Positions 1-15,551 are shown, numbered from the stretch's first letter. The stretch is DNA of 64,000 nt from Ecdyonurus torrentis (GCA_949318235.1 OX439129.1:4942213-5006212), one strand, 5' to 3'. Numbers and translations are program-made. Notes: a model not told the origin generated them from the sequence alone.

Positions 1-62
1 GCAAGAACAAAATTCAGAATGTTAAAATAAAGTCGTAAGAGAAGAAAGAAAAATTGACAAAT

Positions 63-65
<3 letters not shown>

Positions 66-137
<72 letters not shown>
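66..137. repeat. (TC)n microsatellite
   Basis: Uninterrupted TC dinucleotide run of about 70 bp. The following 138-739 is AT-rich sequence with a poly-A run near 514-543; I see no gene in it. Confidence 0.97.
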
Positions 138-138
<1 letters not shown>

Positions 139-514
139 CTCACTAGCTGAAATACAGATTTTATATGATAACATTTTTAGCAATAATTAATACTTTGTAA
201 TTAGAGGCAGCCTAACAGCGTCATTGTGTTTAGTGTAATTATTTAGAGAAACAATAAATTACATTACAATTTTACATCTTGGTATATTGCATACAGTGCA
301 TTAACTTTTTTGTAATATGTTTTTTTGCTTGCATTAATTAATCATACAAAAAATAAAAATAATAAAAAAATCAGTAAAACTATTTTTATTTTATTTAATA
401 ATATATATATTTGAAATTATTACAAATTGTCGTATGGCAATTGTATGGCAAAAATGCATAAGAAAATATATTTAAAATTTTAATTCTATTGTTATTTTTA
501 CTGTCAGAAATTAC

Positions 515-547
<33 letters not shown>

Positions 548-739
548 TAATATAAAAGAAACTGCCTGCAATGTATCCTGATTTCCCGCTTCAGAAATTA
601 TAATGCAAAGGAATGCAAAGTGTTTGTTAAACAGTGGGAGAATGGACCTCTGCGCGTGTATAATTGGGGTTGAAGTATATACAGTCCCTATATATACTGT
701 GCATTCGTACATTACAATACTATGGGTTGAAGTAGGGGG

Positions 740-996
740 CCTATACTAGAGACCCTTAACAGAGAAGCGACAACCTCATGTTTTAGGCAGACCCGCATTA
801 CATTAGTTTTGAAAGACCCGCTAAAAGTACCCACACTTTTTAGTGTTCTGGTTGGACACCCAAACAATTTCTTGAATCTGGCCAATCAGAATGCTAGAAA
901 GTGTGGGTACTATTAGCGGGTTTTTCAAAACGAATGTAATGCGGGTCTGCCTAAAACATGAGGTTGTCGCTTCTCTGTTAAGGTTCTCTAGCCTAT
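740..996. mobile_element. Foldback element (single copy here)
   Basis: Two ~95-bp arms (about 741-840 and 898-993) are reverse complements, both containing the core CAGACCCGCATTACAT or its complement. The ~55-bp loop contains the CCAAT-box string GGCCAATCAG. The ends begin with GGCCTATACTAGAG and its complement. There is no coding capacity; I infer a full-length-TIR MITE. Confidence 0.8.
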
Positions 997-1089
997 ACCT
1001 GATATATGCACATCCAAGTTTGACCTTTTTCTGAAACAGCCAAAGCCGGCGGGGGCCTCGGCCGAATTGTCCTTTTGTATTAATTTTTG

Positions 1090-1112
1090 TTCTCTCTCTC
1101 TCTGTCTCTGTC

Positions 1113-1184
<72 letters not shown>

Positions 1185-1206
1185 GTCTCTGTCTCTGTCT
1201 CTCTCA
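1090..1206. repeat. (CT)n microsatellite with CTGT interruptions
   Basis: CT dinucleotide tract with interspersed CTGTCT units. It is open as Leu-Ser or Glu-Arg in several frames, which is a composition artefact. Confidence 0.95.
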
Positions 1207-1300
1207 TTCTTACTTGACACATATATGTTAAAAACAGCAACAATTTTTTTTAACAAAAACAGTTATTTATTTTAAGTGAATATATTAATTATTAATCACT

Positions 1301-1500
1301 NNNNNNNNNNNNNNNNNNNNNNNNNNNNNNNNNNNNNNNNNNNNNNNNNNNNNNNNNNNNNNNNNNNNNNNNNNNNNNNNNNNNNNNNNNNNNNNNNNNN
1401 NNNNNNNNNNNNNNNNNNNNNNNNNNNNNNNNNNNNNNNNNNNNNNNNNNNNNNNNNNNNNNNNNNNNNNNNNNNNNNNNNNNNNNNNNNNNNNNNNNNN
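1301..1500. other. Assembly gap (200 N)
   Basis: Exactly 200 undetermined bases, the size commonly used as a fixed scaffold-gap placeholder. Real length is unknown, and the sequence on the two sides may not be adjacent. Confidence 0.99.
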
Positions 1501-1567
1501 AGAGGAGCATTTTTTTTAAAGTCTATTGATGTTTTTTTTTTTTTTTTTTCTTACACATATACTTTTG

Positions 1568-1871
1568 AGGGTGTATGCGGATGACGTCATATTTAATGCG
1601 CTTGGAGGCCATGCTGGAGTAGTGAATAACATTGCTCAGCATAGGACAAACTTTGTTTTAGGCAATTTTCTTTGGGAAATCTATATTAATTTTTTGTTCA
1701 TGTTATTTTTCTCACATACTTGAGATAGTAATTCAACATATTTACAACATCAATGCTCTCAAAAATATTGCATAGTGGTTTTAAACTGGCAAAATGATTT
1801 TTTGTCCTATGTCACCCATGTTATTGAGTTATCCAACATGGCGTCGACTACATGCATGCATACATCCTATA
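1568..1871 (+). mobile_element. TA-MITE subfamily A, copy 1
   Basis: Starts GGGTGTATGCGGATGACGTC and ends GCATACATCCTATA. It contains the diagnostic core TTGCTCAGCATAGGACAAAC. Plus orientation is defined here as the TGACGTCA end at left. The left terminal TA is degraded. Confidence 0.9.
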
Positions 1872-2059
1872 CATAATACGGTACATATACATATATAAGC
1901 TTCAGATTTCAGTATGCTATTTGATATTAATATTAATTTTAATATTTTTTTATCATCTAACATAAAAATTCAATGAAACGCGAGCACCGGAAAGCTGTAT
2001 TTTCTGTCAACTGAAATTTAACTAAAATTTATATTTTATCAGTATCACTCGCAGACTTA

Positions 2060-2098
<39 letters not shown>
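2060..2098. repeat. Poly-A tract
   Basis: Homopolymer A run of about 39 bp. It is not attached to a recognisable retroposon body. Confidence 0.9.
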
Positions 2099-2100
<2 letters not shown>

Positions 2101-2239
2101 AACGATAACGTTTTTTAATTTCATTTATTTTATTCATATAAAAGTATCGACACCATATTATATGAATACTAAAAAAACACGGGCTATATATATAGCTGGT
2201 ATAGGAAAATAACACATTTTGCCAGTTTAAAATACTTAT

Positions 2240-2546
2240 TATAGGGTGTATGCATTCATGTAAAAGTCGACGCCATGTTGGATAACTCAATAACATGGGT
2301 GGTATAGGAAAATAACTCATTTTGCCAGTTTAAAAACACTATGCAATATTTTTGATTGATGTTGTAAATATGTTGAATTAGTATCTCAAGTATGTGAGAA
2401 AAATAACATGAACAAAAAAATTAACCGATTTCCCAAAGAAAATTGGCTTAAATGAAGTTTGTCCTATGCTGAGCAATGTTATGCCCTATACTCCAGTATG
2501 GCCTCAAAGCGCAATAAATATGACGTCATCCGCATACACACTATAG
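2240..2546 (-). mobile_element. TA-MITE subfamily A, copy 2
   Basis: Runs from TATAGGGTGTATGCATTCAT to GACGTCATCCGCATACACAC. It lies inverted relative to copy 1. A truncated piece of the same family (the AAAATAACACATTTTGCC stretch, 2190-2239) abuts its left end, so this is an insertion into an older copy or a local duplication. Confidence 0.92.
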
Positions 2547-2654
2547 CAAATTTTTATTGAGAGCATTGATGCTAATTTTAATTTTAATAATTTGAATGAG
2601 GTGTTCAAGTGTATAAGAGAATAATAATAACGCAAAAAATTAACTAATTAAAAA

Positions 2655-2752
2655 AATAAAAAAATTGTGAGCAATTAAATTATTTATTGCTTCTGTATGT
2701 CGCCACAGTGCATTCCGTATGACGTCATGTGCATACACCCTATACAAATACT
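2655..2752 (-). mobile_element. TA-MITE fragment
   Basis: Only the TGACGTCA-bearing end remains, finishing GTGCATACACCCTATA. The interior is diverged. Confidence 0.6.
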
Positions 2753-2800
2753 TAAAACAATAAACCTTTAATAATAAATGCATAATAAATCAGTAATTAA

Positions 2801-3112
2801 TATAGTGTGTATGCGCATGCTATTTAATACACTTGGAGGCCATACTGGAGTAGTGAATAACATTGCTCAGCATAGGACAAACTTCATTTAAGCCAATTTT
2901 CTTTGGGAAATGTGTTAATTTTTTGTTAATGTTATTTTTCTCACATACTTGAGATACTAATTCAACATATATTTACAACATCAATGCTCTCAAAAATATT
3001 GCATAGTGTTTTTAAACTGGCAAAATCTGTTATTTTCCTATGCCACCCATGTTATTGAGTTATCCAACATGGCGTTGACTTTAATATGAATGCATACACG
3101 CATACACCCTAC
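2801..3112 (+). mobile_element. TA-MITE subfamily A, copy 3
   Basis: Starts TATAGTGTGTATGCGCATGC and ends CGCATACACCCTA. The TGACGTCA motif has been deleted from its left end, making it one of the few copies without it. 3113-3719 beyond it is AT-rich with no gene that I can support. Confidence 0.88.
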
Positions 3113-3719
3113 AGTACCCTTTGCAAATCCTTGCGCTATGTCGCCATGATTGTGGTGTCTAATACATTGTCCAACATATAGAGAAAACATCATTTCTACT
3201 AAATTTTTTTTTTTTACATAAAAAGAGTTTAATTCAACTGAACGAATTTTTCTGATATTCTTTGAGCTTATAAGGAGCTAGAAATAAGACTTTGATCTTT
3301 GATTGAGCTTTAAAGCTTCTTTTGCTATTAAAAACAAACAAAAAAAAAAATAATAAAAATAAAAATAATAATAAAAAAATAAAAATAAAATAAATAAATA
3401 AAAATGACATTTTTCCTATGCTGGCCTATGTATTCCTCTCCAACAAAAGTGGCGGTTATTAAATATGAGTGCAACCTGTCTGTAGACAACATAATATATT
3501 CCAGTGTGCTCAACAAGTGCATAGATAGCAGTTTCTGTGCTCGACAATCTCATAATACAATATGTTGTGTTGTTACTTGCTACTATGTTCTGTGCTCCTA
3601 ATACCAACTGTACAATTTTCATCACAAAACCTGCCTCAATTTTTATATCAACATTTATTTGTATGCAGTAAGCAAACTTTACTTCGTGTATCTTCGGATT
3701 ACAATATACACTATATATG

Positions 3720-4066
3720 TTAAAGCCATAGACCACATAAAACAACACGTGCTTTTTAATGAATAGACACGAAATGGGATCTTCAAAACTTATGACAATT
3801 TTTACCAGAATTTTAATGTAGCTCCACAAGAGAGCGTGAAAATACTGTTAAAGTATGCAATTTGCGTAAAAATTCATGTTTATGACGCCAGAAACATGCA
3901 AAAATTAGCATGAAAATGTTGTGCGGGTTGCATAAATCGAATTTTCTGATATCACTGCTACGGGGCTACTGTTGGGTTTTGAGACAAACTAAAGTTATTT
4001 ATGTAAATCCCATCAAGTGTTTTGTGATATAAATATGCTTATGTTTTTTCTGGTCTATGCCTTTAA
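3720..4066 (-). mobile_element. TTAA-MITE family C, copy 1
   Basis: Bounded by TTAA on both sides. Terminal inverted repeats are TTAAAGCCATAGACCACAT at left and TGGTCTATGCCTTTAA at right. Minus orientation is the reverse of the TTAAAGGAATAGACCAG start. The CRE of other family members is decayed here (TATGACGCCAG). Confidence 0.9.
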
Positions 4067-4138
4067 TATTTATGCTTGGCCGCTATATTGTCATATTATT
4101 AATTTCTTATATTACTGCATCTTGTTTTGTTATTATAT

Positions 4139-4222
4139 ATAGAGTGTGTGCGCATGACGTCATTCTGAACTTAATGAGCTTTTCGATGCTCTTGTCGAGC
4201 AATGAATAAATAACATGGAGGG
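4139..4222 (+). mobile_element. TA-MITE subfamily B, truncated left end
   Basis: Starts GTGTGTGCGCATGACGTCAT with the subfamily B continuation TTCTGAA and TTTTCGATGCTC. It breaks off where the next copy begins. Confidence 0.75.
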
Positions 4223-4226
4223 TTGA

Positions 4227-4535
4227 GGGTATATGTATTCGGATGACGTCATATTTATTGCACTTGGAGGCCATACTGAAGTAGTGAATAACATTGCTCA
4301 GCATAGGACAAACGTAGTTTTTGTCTATTTTCTTTGGAAAATTAGCTATTTTTTGGTCATTATTATTTTTATTATGCATACTTGAGATACTAATTCAACC
4401 TGTTAACAACATCAATGTTCTCAAATATATTGCATAGTATTTTTAAACTGGCAAAATGTGTCATTTTCCTATACCGGCATGTTATTTAGTACTCACTTAT
4501 GACGTCGACTTTAACATGAAACCAACAACCAACCT
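4227..4535 (+). mobile_element. TA-MITE subfamily A, copy 4
   Basis: Starts GGGTATATGTATTCGGATGA and includes TGACGTCA. The right end is decayed (AACATGAAACCAACAACC). Confidence 0.85.
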
Positions 4536-4820
4536 ATTATTATTTCTTAATATTCTGTATCTTAATTATTTAGTTATTATTATATAATGGTGTGTGTGCA
4601 TGCTCTTTTTGAAAAACTTTATTTTATTGTACACAAACTTTTTTTTTATTTATTTTTTTTTTTTTTTGAGAAAAACTACTCCACCGATCACTAAAAAAAA
4701 ATTAAAAAATCTACAAGTAAAGCATAATTTGAAAAATTATTAATATTATAATAAAATTTATTATAAAAAAATAAAATAAACCAAATACTAACTGCCTGTA
4801 GTTGTTATCGTGTAGGTGTA

Positions 4821-5129
4821 TATGGTGTATTCATTCATATTAAAGTCGACGCCATGTTGGATAACTCAATAACATGGGTGCGGCATAGGACAATAAATCA
4901 TTTTGCCAGTTTAAAAATACTATGCAATATTTTTGAGAGCATTGATGTTGTAAATATGTTGAATTAGTATCTCAAGTATGTGAGAAAAATAATATAAACC
5001 AAAAAATTAAACGATTTCCCACAGAAAATTGGTTTAAACAAAGTTTGTCCTATGCTGAGCAATGTTATTCACTACTCCAGTATGGCCTCCAAGCGCAATA
5101 AATATGACGTCATCTGCATACACCCTATA
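4821..5129 (-). mobile_element. TA-MITE subfamily A, copy 5
   Basis: Runs from GGTGTATTCATTCATATTAA to TGACGTCATCTGCATACACC. It is inverted relative to copy 4, 285 bp away. The interval 4536-4820 holds a poly-T run and a short family F remnant (AAAACTACTCCACCGAT at about 4673). Confidence 0.9.
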
Positions 5130-5200
5130 CGTTAACATGTTTTTAGAAGCCAATATTATTTTTTGTATAAATTTTCATCACCGGTAAGAATTGCATTTCA

Positions 5201-5369
5201 TATAGGGTGTGTTACGCATGACGTCATTCTGAATGCTTTTTTTGAGCAATGAATAACATTGCTCAGCATAGGACAAACGTAGTTTTTGACTATTTTCTTT
5301 GTAAAATAAGCAATTTTTTTGGTCAGCATTATATTATTTTTCTTGCATACTTGAGATACTAATTCAACG
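5201..5369 (+). mobile_element. TA-MITE subfamily B, 3'-truncated copy
   Basis: Starts TATAGGGTGTGTTACGCATG and includes TGACGTCATTCTGAATG. It stops after GAGATACTAATTCAACG, about half length. Confidence 0.85.
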
Positions 5370-5458
5370 ATATTACATATATATTTTGCTATATTGTATT
5401 TTTTATGAGTAGATGAGTGAGTAAAAATAGTTTTTAGACTATTGTAAATATTGACTGT

Positions 5459-5616
5459 TTATCTTTACTCAAAAACGGAAAAGGAATCCACGTGATGGTA
5501 AAAGTGGGAGAAAAGTTGGTGCCAGCAGCAAGCTAGGCCTGAGCTACCTCCCACTTTTACCGTCACGTGGTTTCCTTTTCCGGCCACTTCCTTTTCCGCA
5601 TTTTGAGTAAAGATAA
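5459..5616. mobile_element. Foldback element with CACGTG arms
   Basis: The left arm contains TTTACTCAAAAACGGAAAAG and CCACGTGATGGTAAAAGTGG; the right arm carries their complements, including CCCACTTTTACCGTCACGTG. A decayed relative with CATGGTTTCCTTTTCC lies near 61412-61425. Confidence 0.8.
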
Positions 5617-5899
5617 GCAATCACATAAAAGTCGTCTAGTATTTCTCATTTAAATATCTCCGAAATCGCAAATAAGCAGTCACTATTAGGGTTTTTACTA
5701 AAAATATCCAACAATCACACGATTACAGACTTATATATGTATGTACAAAAAAAAAAAAAAAAAAAAATTAGGTCTATTTTAGTGTACCTTTTTTTATGTG
5801 TCTTTTCATAAAATTTTGCCTTTTTCGAACTTTTTTTTTTTCATAAAAATTTATAAATCATATGTAGTGTCAAATCTTTACTGTCTTTGCGGTCTTATT

Positions 5900-6234
5900 T
5901 TTAGGAATAGACCAGAGAAAAACATCAAGCATTTATATCACTTGATGGGATTTACATAAATAACATATTAGTTTGTCTCAAAACCCAACTGTAGCCCCGT
6001 AGCAGTGATCAGAAAATTCGATTTATGCAACCCCCATAACATTTACATACTAATTTTTGCCGTCATAAACATGAATAATTACGCAAATTGCATACTTTAC
6101 AGTTTATTTTCACGCTCGATCTCGTGGGACTAAATTAACATATTCTGGTAACAAATTGTCAACAGTTTTGAAGATCCCATTTCTTGTTTATTCATTAAAA
6201 AGCACATGTTGTTTTATGTGGTCTATGGCTTTAA
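5900..6234 (+). mobile_element. TTAA-MITE family C, copy 2
   Basis: Starts TTAGGAATAGACCAGAG (the TTAA has lost one A) and ends GGTCTATGGCTTTAA. It is inverted relative to copy 1, so 3720-6234 is bracketed by inverted C elements. The following 6235-6600 is AT-rich with no feature seen. Confidence 0.9.
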
Positions 6235-6603
6235 GTTACGTTAATTAACAAAAATCTCGTATAAATCACAGCACACTAGGCTATGAATGGAATAAATTTA
6301 TTTTTTAATCTCAAAAGGCACACAAACACAATTCACAATTTTTGACTGAAACAGACAAATTATATTTAACATTAAAATGTACGCTTACGCCATCTATACG
6401 AGATAAGCTGAATCAGGTTGAATACAATTTATGTAAATAGTCAGATTTGATAACACCGCGGGAGCGCGCTACGGTCTACGGTTGTTGTTTTTTACTTTCT
6501 TTTTCTTCTTCTTTCTTTTTTTATGATATTATCATGCGTATTATACATTATAAATTTTTATATTGTACTTATATTATTGTCACAAAAAATTAAATAAATG
6601 TTA

Positions 6604-6680
6604 TATAGGGTGTATGCGCATGACGTCATATTGAATGCGCTTCGACGCCATACTTGAGCAATTTAAAACATTGATCAGCA
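6604..6680 (+). mobile_element. TA-MITE fragment interrupted by copy 6
   Basis: Starts TATAGGGTGTATGCGCATGA and stops at ACATTGATCAGCA, exactly where the next full copy begins. This looks like self-insertion at a TA within the family's own CAGCATAGG core. Confidence 0.8.
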
Positions 6681-6988
6681 TATAGGGTGTATGCGGATGA
6701 CGTCATATTTATTGCGCTTGGAGGCCATACTGGAGTAGTGCATAACATTGCTCAGCATAGGACAAACTTCATTTAAGCCAATTTTCTTTGGGAAATCGTT
6801 TAATTTTTTGTTATCGCTATTTTTCTCACATACTTGAGATACTAATTCAACATATTTACAACATCAATGCTCTCAAAAATATTGCATAGTGTTTTTAAAC
6901 TGGCAAAATGATTTTTTTCCCTATGTCACCCATGTTATTGAGTTATCCAACATGGCGTCGACTTTAACATGAATGCATAGACCCTATA
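6681..6988 (+). mobile_element. TA-MITE subfamily A, copy 6 (complete)
   Basis: One of the best-preserved copies: TATAGGGTGTATGCGGATGA to GCATAGACCCTATA. It contains TGACGTCA and the core CAGCATAGGACAAACTTC. Confidence 0.95.
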
Positions 6989-7399
6989 TAGGAAAAATGT
7001 GTTGTTGTTTTTTGAATTGTGTTTTTTTTTTTGAAAATTCATATGTGAGACATTATGCTTTTTATTTAAATATTATTATTAATGGCTATTAAAATCCACC
7101 ACTATAATGATAATAATAGATATAATAATTATAACTTTATTTACCCCCAACCCTATTAACAGCCCCATTATACAAAATCTTGGTCACAATAATAATATTA
7201 AATTTTAACAAATAAGCATATATAAATACAGTTTTAATCTTAATTATACTCATTAATTACAAATAGGTTTAATTTAAAGTATTTATACAAAAATTTGCTT
7301 TTAAGTAGAGTTTTAGGGGTATGTACCCCAAATGAACCAAAAAAATATTTATATTTGAAATAACCTTAGCAAATAAACCAATAACCAATATACCATAGT

Positions 7400-7692
7400 A
7401 TATTATTTATGCGGATGACGTCATATTTATTGCGCGTGGAGGCCATACTGGAGTAGTGAATAACATTGCTCAGCATAGGACAATTTTTTTTTGGGAAATT
7501 GGTTAATTTTTTTGTTCATGTTATTTTTCTCACATACATGAGATAATAATTCAACATATTTACAACATCAATGCTCTCAAAAATATTGCATAGTGGTTTT
7601 AAACTGGCAAAATGATTTTTTTTCCTATGCCACCCATGTTATTGAGTTATCCAACATGGCGTCGACTTTAACATGGATGCATAGGCCCTATA
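7400..7692 (+). mobile_element. TA-MITE subfamily A, copy 7
   Basis: The left TIR is eroded (TTTATGCGGATGACGTCA). The right end is GCATAGGCCCTATA. The preceding 6989-7399 is AT-rich with no gene. Confidence 0.88.
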
Positions 7693-7763
7693 TTAATTAT
7701 GCTTATTTCTAGAGAACAGGGATTTATACTGAAATATAATTTTTATATACTATATTTATAATA

Positions 7764-8032
7764 TATAGGGTGTATGCGGATGACGTCATATTTAATGTGT
7801 TTGGACAAACTTTTTTGTTTATGCCAATTTTCTTTGAGTTCGGTTAATTTTTTGATATTGTTATTTTTACACATACTTGAGATACTAAAATTCAACATAT
7901 TTACAACATCAATGCTCTCAAAAATATTGCATAGTGGTTTTAAACTGGTATAAAATAAGTTATTTTCCTTATGCCATCCATGTTATTGAGTTATCCAACA
8001 TGGCGTTGACTTTAACATGAATGCATACACAC
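7764..8032 (+). mobile_element. TA-MITE subfamily A, copy 8
   Basis: Starts TATAGGGTGTATGCGGATGA and has an internal deletion of ~40 bp after ATGTGTTTGG. The right TIR ends GCATACACAC and is interrupted by the element that begins at 8033; its remaining bases appear to resume after 8563 as ACACACTATA. Confidence 0.88.
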
Positions 8033-8563
8033 TAGAGCTGTAAATTTAAACCGGTTCGAGCATCCGCCCGGGCAAAATCTTCGAGTGCCCTTTTTTTTTG
8101 AAAATGGTAAAACCTGGTTTCGAGCTTTTAGCTCGAAAACGAGCTTTTTCGAGTTGAGCTCGTAACTGACCAGTGAAAAAAACGATCTTTTGAAAATAAA
8201 TCGAGCTAAAGTACAATTTTTGAAGAAGCAAAGAAAAAAAAAGTGTTTGATTTTTGTTTAAAATTGCATTTTTAATATTCTATCATGCAAAATAAGCTGT
8301 TTAAAATATTTAAAAAAAAAATTTATTTTATTTATATGACTTTTATCCTTCAAAAACAATTTTTTCATAATAAAAATCGAGCTTTTTTCTTCATAGGCTC
8401 AAAAGTTCGTTTTTAAACTTTGGCTCAAATTATGTCAAGCTTTCCGAACTTTGGCTCATTTTCGAGTTAAGGCTCGATTTGAAGCTAAATCCGGGTGTCA
8501 AGTCAACCCGGGCTAAAAAATTTCAGCCCGGGTTAAAATTATTTCGAGTTTTTTACAGCTCTA
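8033..8563. mobile_element. hAT-like non-autonomous element, TAGAGCTGT termini
   Basis: Begins TAGAGCTGTAAATTT and ends TTTTACAGCTCTA. Near-terminal palindromes contain CCCGGG (CGCCCGGGC at left, CAACCCGGGC and GCCCGGG at right), and GAGCT/CGAG words recur throughout. It is inserted in the right terminus of the preceding MITE; the flanks ATACACAC and TTACACAC agree at 7 of 8 positions if three bases are allowed after the right TIR. The small reverse-strand ORF in it has no recognisable domain. Confidence 0.75.
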
Positions 8564-8622
8564 AATTACACACTATATGATTGAATATATGACAACAAAA
8601 ATACAAACAATGATATTATACG

Positions 8623-8653
<31 letters not shown>

Positions 8654-8688
8654 TAAAAAATATGTATGAGATAATTTATTTATGATAT

Positions 8689-8980
8689 CACTCTAAAAAT
8701 TGGTGCATTACTTTAGTTACGAATCCTAACTTATTTAAGATATACACTTTTAAGTTATTATGAGTAGCTAAAATAATGCATTTTAGCAAATTATTAAAAA
8801 TAGCTAATTTAAGTTGTTTTAAGTTTTTTAAAGGTGTTTTAAGCTATTTTAAGTTAAATTAGCTATTTTTAACAACTTGCTAAAATGCATTATTTTAGCT
8901 ACTCATAATAACTTAAAAGTGATTATCTTAAATAAGTTAGTATTAGTAAATATAAAAGTAATGCACCAATTTTTAGAGTG
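8689..8980. mobile_element. CACTCT foldback MITE, copy 1
   Basis: Starts CACTCTAAAAATTGGTGCAT and ends with its complement. The arms of ~125 bp are near-perfect inverted repeats. The ~45-bp loop reads AAGTTGTTTTAAGTTTTTTA. The loop is in the opposite orientation in the second copy (47880-48168). Confidence 0.93.
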
Positions 8981-9221
8981 ATAATAATATAATATTTAAT
9001 TTTGCTGGTGTTAATGTTATAAATTTTATATATTACATTTAATTATGTAAAAATGTAAATGCAACACGCAACAATTATATTTCTTGTTATTTATTACAAT
9101 AAAACTTCAAAAATTCTCACAGTGTCCTTGAGTAATAAAAAAACGACAAAATTTTTAATTACTATTTCCTTTGTTTAAAAAAAAAAAAAAATGCTCATGA
9201 AATTCTGGAATATAATAATAA

Positions 9222-9455
9222 TGTACAGTTTCGATCAAATGAATAGTTACCATTTAAACTCGATGTTTTTTACCGCGTTAAATTTTGTTCAATTTTGCAA
9301 CCTTGTTTATGATTATTTATTGAACTCTATATTCTCAATCACATCTATATTCAAATTCATTGACAATAGTTGACAAATACACCACAAGAAGTCACCTGTG
9401 ATGCACTCAGGTAGACAATCCGGCGGATAAATATTTTGCTTGCTTGCTTGCTCAT

Positions 9456-9488
<33 letters not shown>

Positions 9489-9682
9489 GATCTCTTCTAA
9501 GAAATGCATTTAATGTTTTTTTTTATGTTTCAAAATAACTGCTGACTTACCGATTTGCCCGATTAAGAGATTAAAATTAAGATTTTTTTTTTATCATTTA
9601 TATCAATATGATTTGTAATGACAGCAATTTGGTAAGAAAATAGTTCGAAACTTGTTATCAAACAAATACTTGAAAGCATTTC

Positions 9683-9721
<39 letters not shown>

Positions 9722-9940
9722 AGCAAGCAAGCAAAATATTTACCCGCCAGATTGTCTACCTGAGTGCATCACAGGTGACTTCTTGTGGTGTCTTTGTCAA
9801 CTATTACAATATATAGACTGTGATTGAGAATATAGAGTTCAATGAATAATCATAAACAAGGTTGCAAAATTGAACGAAATTTAACGCGGTAAAAAACATC
9901 GAGTTTAAATGGTAACTATTCATTTGATCGAAACTGTACA
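9222..9940. mobile_element. Foldback element with (CT)n/(GA)n inside the arms
   Basis: The left arm (9222-9490) includes TCGATCAAATGAATAGTTAC, CACAAGAAGTCACCTGTGAT and (TTGC)n then (CT)n. The right arm (9688-9940) is the reverse complement, including (GA)n then AATGAGCAAGCAAGC. The loop is ~200 bp. The microsatellite lies symmetrically in both arms, so it was present when the palindrome formed. The short forward ORF over the left arm is a by-product. Confidence 0.9.
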
Positions 9941-10104
9941 TACACACGATTAAAGATAATATATTTTAGCATCCCAATCAAGCGCAGGTTTTTACTTATT
10001 AGAATAACATTGCAAATTTTGCGCTAATTTTATTTTATTTTAATTTTTTTTTTTAATTTTTTTTTATCTTATTTTATTTTATTTTATTTTTATTATTATT
10101 TTTT

Positions 10105-10332
10105 TATTTACTGTATGTCTTACTAAGCCCCCGTATTCGAGAGGACCGTTGAGCAGTGACAGAAGGTAGCCAGGAAAGTCGCAAGCTCCCATGTTAAACC
10201 TGATCTACCCTTTGAGGGATGAAAGGATGTAGAAGGAAGAGGTAGAGTGTTGGTAGAAAGGATTGGAAGGTCGTAGCGGCTGTGGCCTATATAGTTAGGA
10301 ACTGCCCAGTCATTCGACAGGGTGGTGCATGC
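10105..10332 (-). mobile_element. Retroposon-like repeat R, copy 1
   Basis: GC-richer than its surroundings, with the core GCCCCCGTATTCGAGAGGAC shared with a second copy at 37727. The left side is an A/T tract of the (ATTTT)n type (10021-10100), which would be a 3' poly-A/(TAAAA)n tail on the minus strand. I see no Pol III boxes; it may be a LINE 3' UTR or a SINE. Confidence 0.65.
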
Positions 10333-10348
10333 AGGAAAACACAGAAAA

Positions 10349-10594
10349 CATTGCTCAGCATAGCACAAACTTCATTTAAACCAATTTTCTTTAAATAGAA
10401 AATCGGTTAATTTTTTGTTATTGTTATTTTTCTCACATACTTGAGATATTAATTCAACATATTTACAACATCAATGCTCTCAAAAAATTGCGAGATATTT
10501 TCAAGACAAAATGTGCAATTTTCCTATACTGGCCAATGTTATTTAGTACTCACTTATGACGTTGAATTTAACATGAATGAAACCATGCTATATA
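10349..10594 (+). mobile_element. TA-MITE, 5'-truncated copy
   Basis: Begins inside the core at CATTGCTCAGCATAGCACAA and runs to the decayed right end AACATGAATGAAACCATGC. The TGACGTCA end is missing. It abuts the R repeat. Confidence 0.85.
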
Positions 10595-10623
10595 TTATAT
10601 ACACAAATACATAATAATATATA

Positions 10624-10653
10624 TCGTCACCTTAGAATGAGAACCTCGTATAT

Positions 10654-10689
<36 letters not shown>

Positions 10690-10781
10690 TGCAATTTTGA
10701 GCCTTATGTAGATATAGTATAAGGTTCAGAATCTTGTCAAAATTTTTACGATATCTCACTCTAATGACTCTAATGTGACGA
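10624..10781. mobile_element. Foldback family H, copy 1
   Basis: Termini CGTCACCTTAGAATGAGAAC and TCTAATGTGACG are inverted. The inner arms ATGCAATTTTGAGCCTTAT and ATAAGGTTCAGAATC match the second copy at 57639. A ~35-bp poly-A run is inserted in the left arm. Confidence 0.75.
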
Positions 10782-11091
10782 TACTGTACTGTATAATGTA
10801 CTGTATACATATCAATGTTATTTATTATACAAACTAATTTAAAAAAAGAAAAAAAAAAGAAAAAGAAAAAGAGAAAGAAAGAAAGAAAAAAAAATGTGCA
10901 ATGAATTACCTTATTTATAGTTTTTAAAGTAAAAACTACAAGATAGCAATTATCTTGCGGAGTACGTTATGTAAAATTTCATGTACTACTTTTTGTCATC
11001 TGATTTATCTTATTTTTTACTGTCCAACCTCTCCATACTTATTATATAAGGTGTACTGCACATGTACTATTTTCTGTAATATTGATTTGTA
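10780..11091 (+). promoter_or_regulatory. Promoter of mucin-like gene 1
   Basis: TATATAAG at 11043-11050 lies about 45 bp before the ATG. Blocks such as CTACAAGATAGCAATTATCT, ATGTACTACTTTTTGT and CTCCATACTTA are shared in order with the promoter of gene 2 (50697-50954), while the surrounding DNA is not. Conservation between paralogs in repeat-rich AT DNA is evidence of a real promoter. A purine-rich AAAGAAAG tract (10845-10893) is inserted here only. Confidence 0.8.
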
Positions 11092-15406
<4,315 letters not shown>

Positions 15407-15474
15407 ATCCTACATCAATACATTATTTTATTATTATTTAAATGTTATGTTTTTGTTAACTTTTGTATGTATCA

Positions 15475-15480
15475 AATAAA
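15475..15480 (+). terminator. AATAAA polyadenylation signal of gene 1
   Basis: First canonical signal, 69 bp after the stop codon, followed by a T/G-rich stretch (TTGTTTTATTTT). Confidence 0.75.
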
Positions 15481-15543
15481 CGTTGGAGCGATTGTAAAAA
15501 TGTTGTTTTATTTTACAATCATTGAGAAACTCGAAAATGTATA

Positions 15544-15551
15544 GTTTAAAC
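15544..15551 (+). repeat. 8-bp target-site duplication, left copy
   Basis: GTTTAAAC immediately before TAGAGCTGTGG; the same octamer follows the matching terminus at 30478. Confidence 0.8.

Noticed and set aside
9191..9373. 60-codon ORF
   Set aside because: It lies in one arm of a foldback and has no homologous product.
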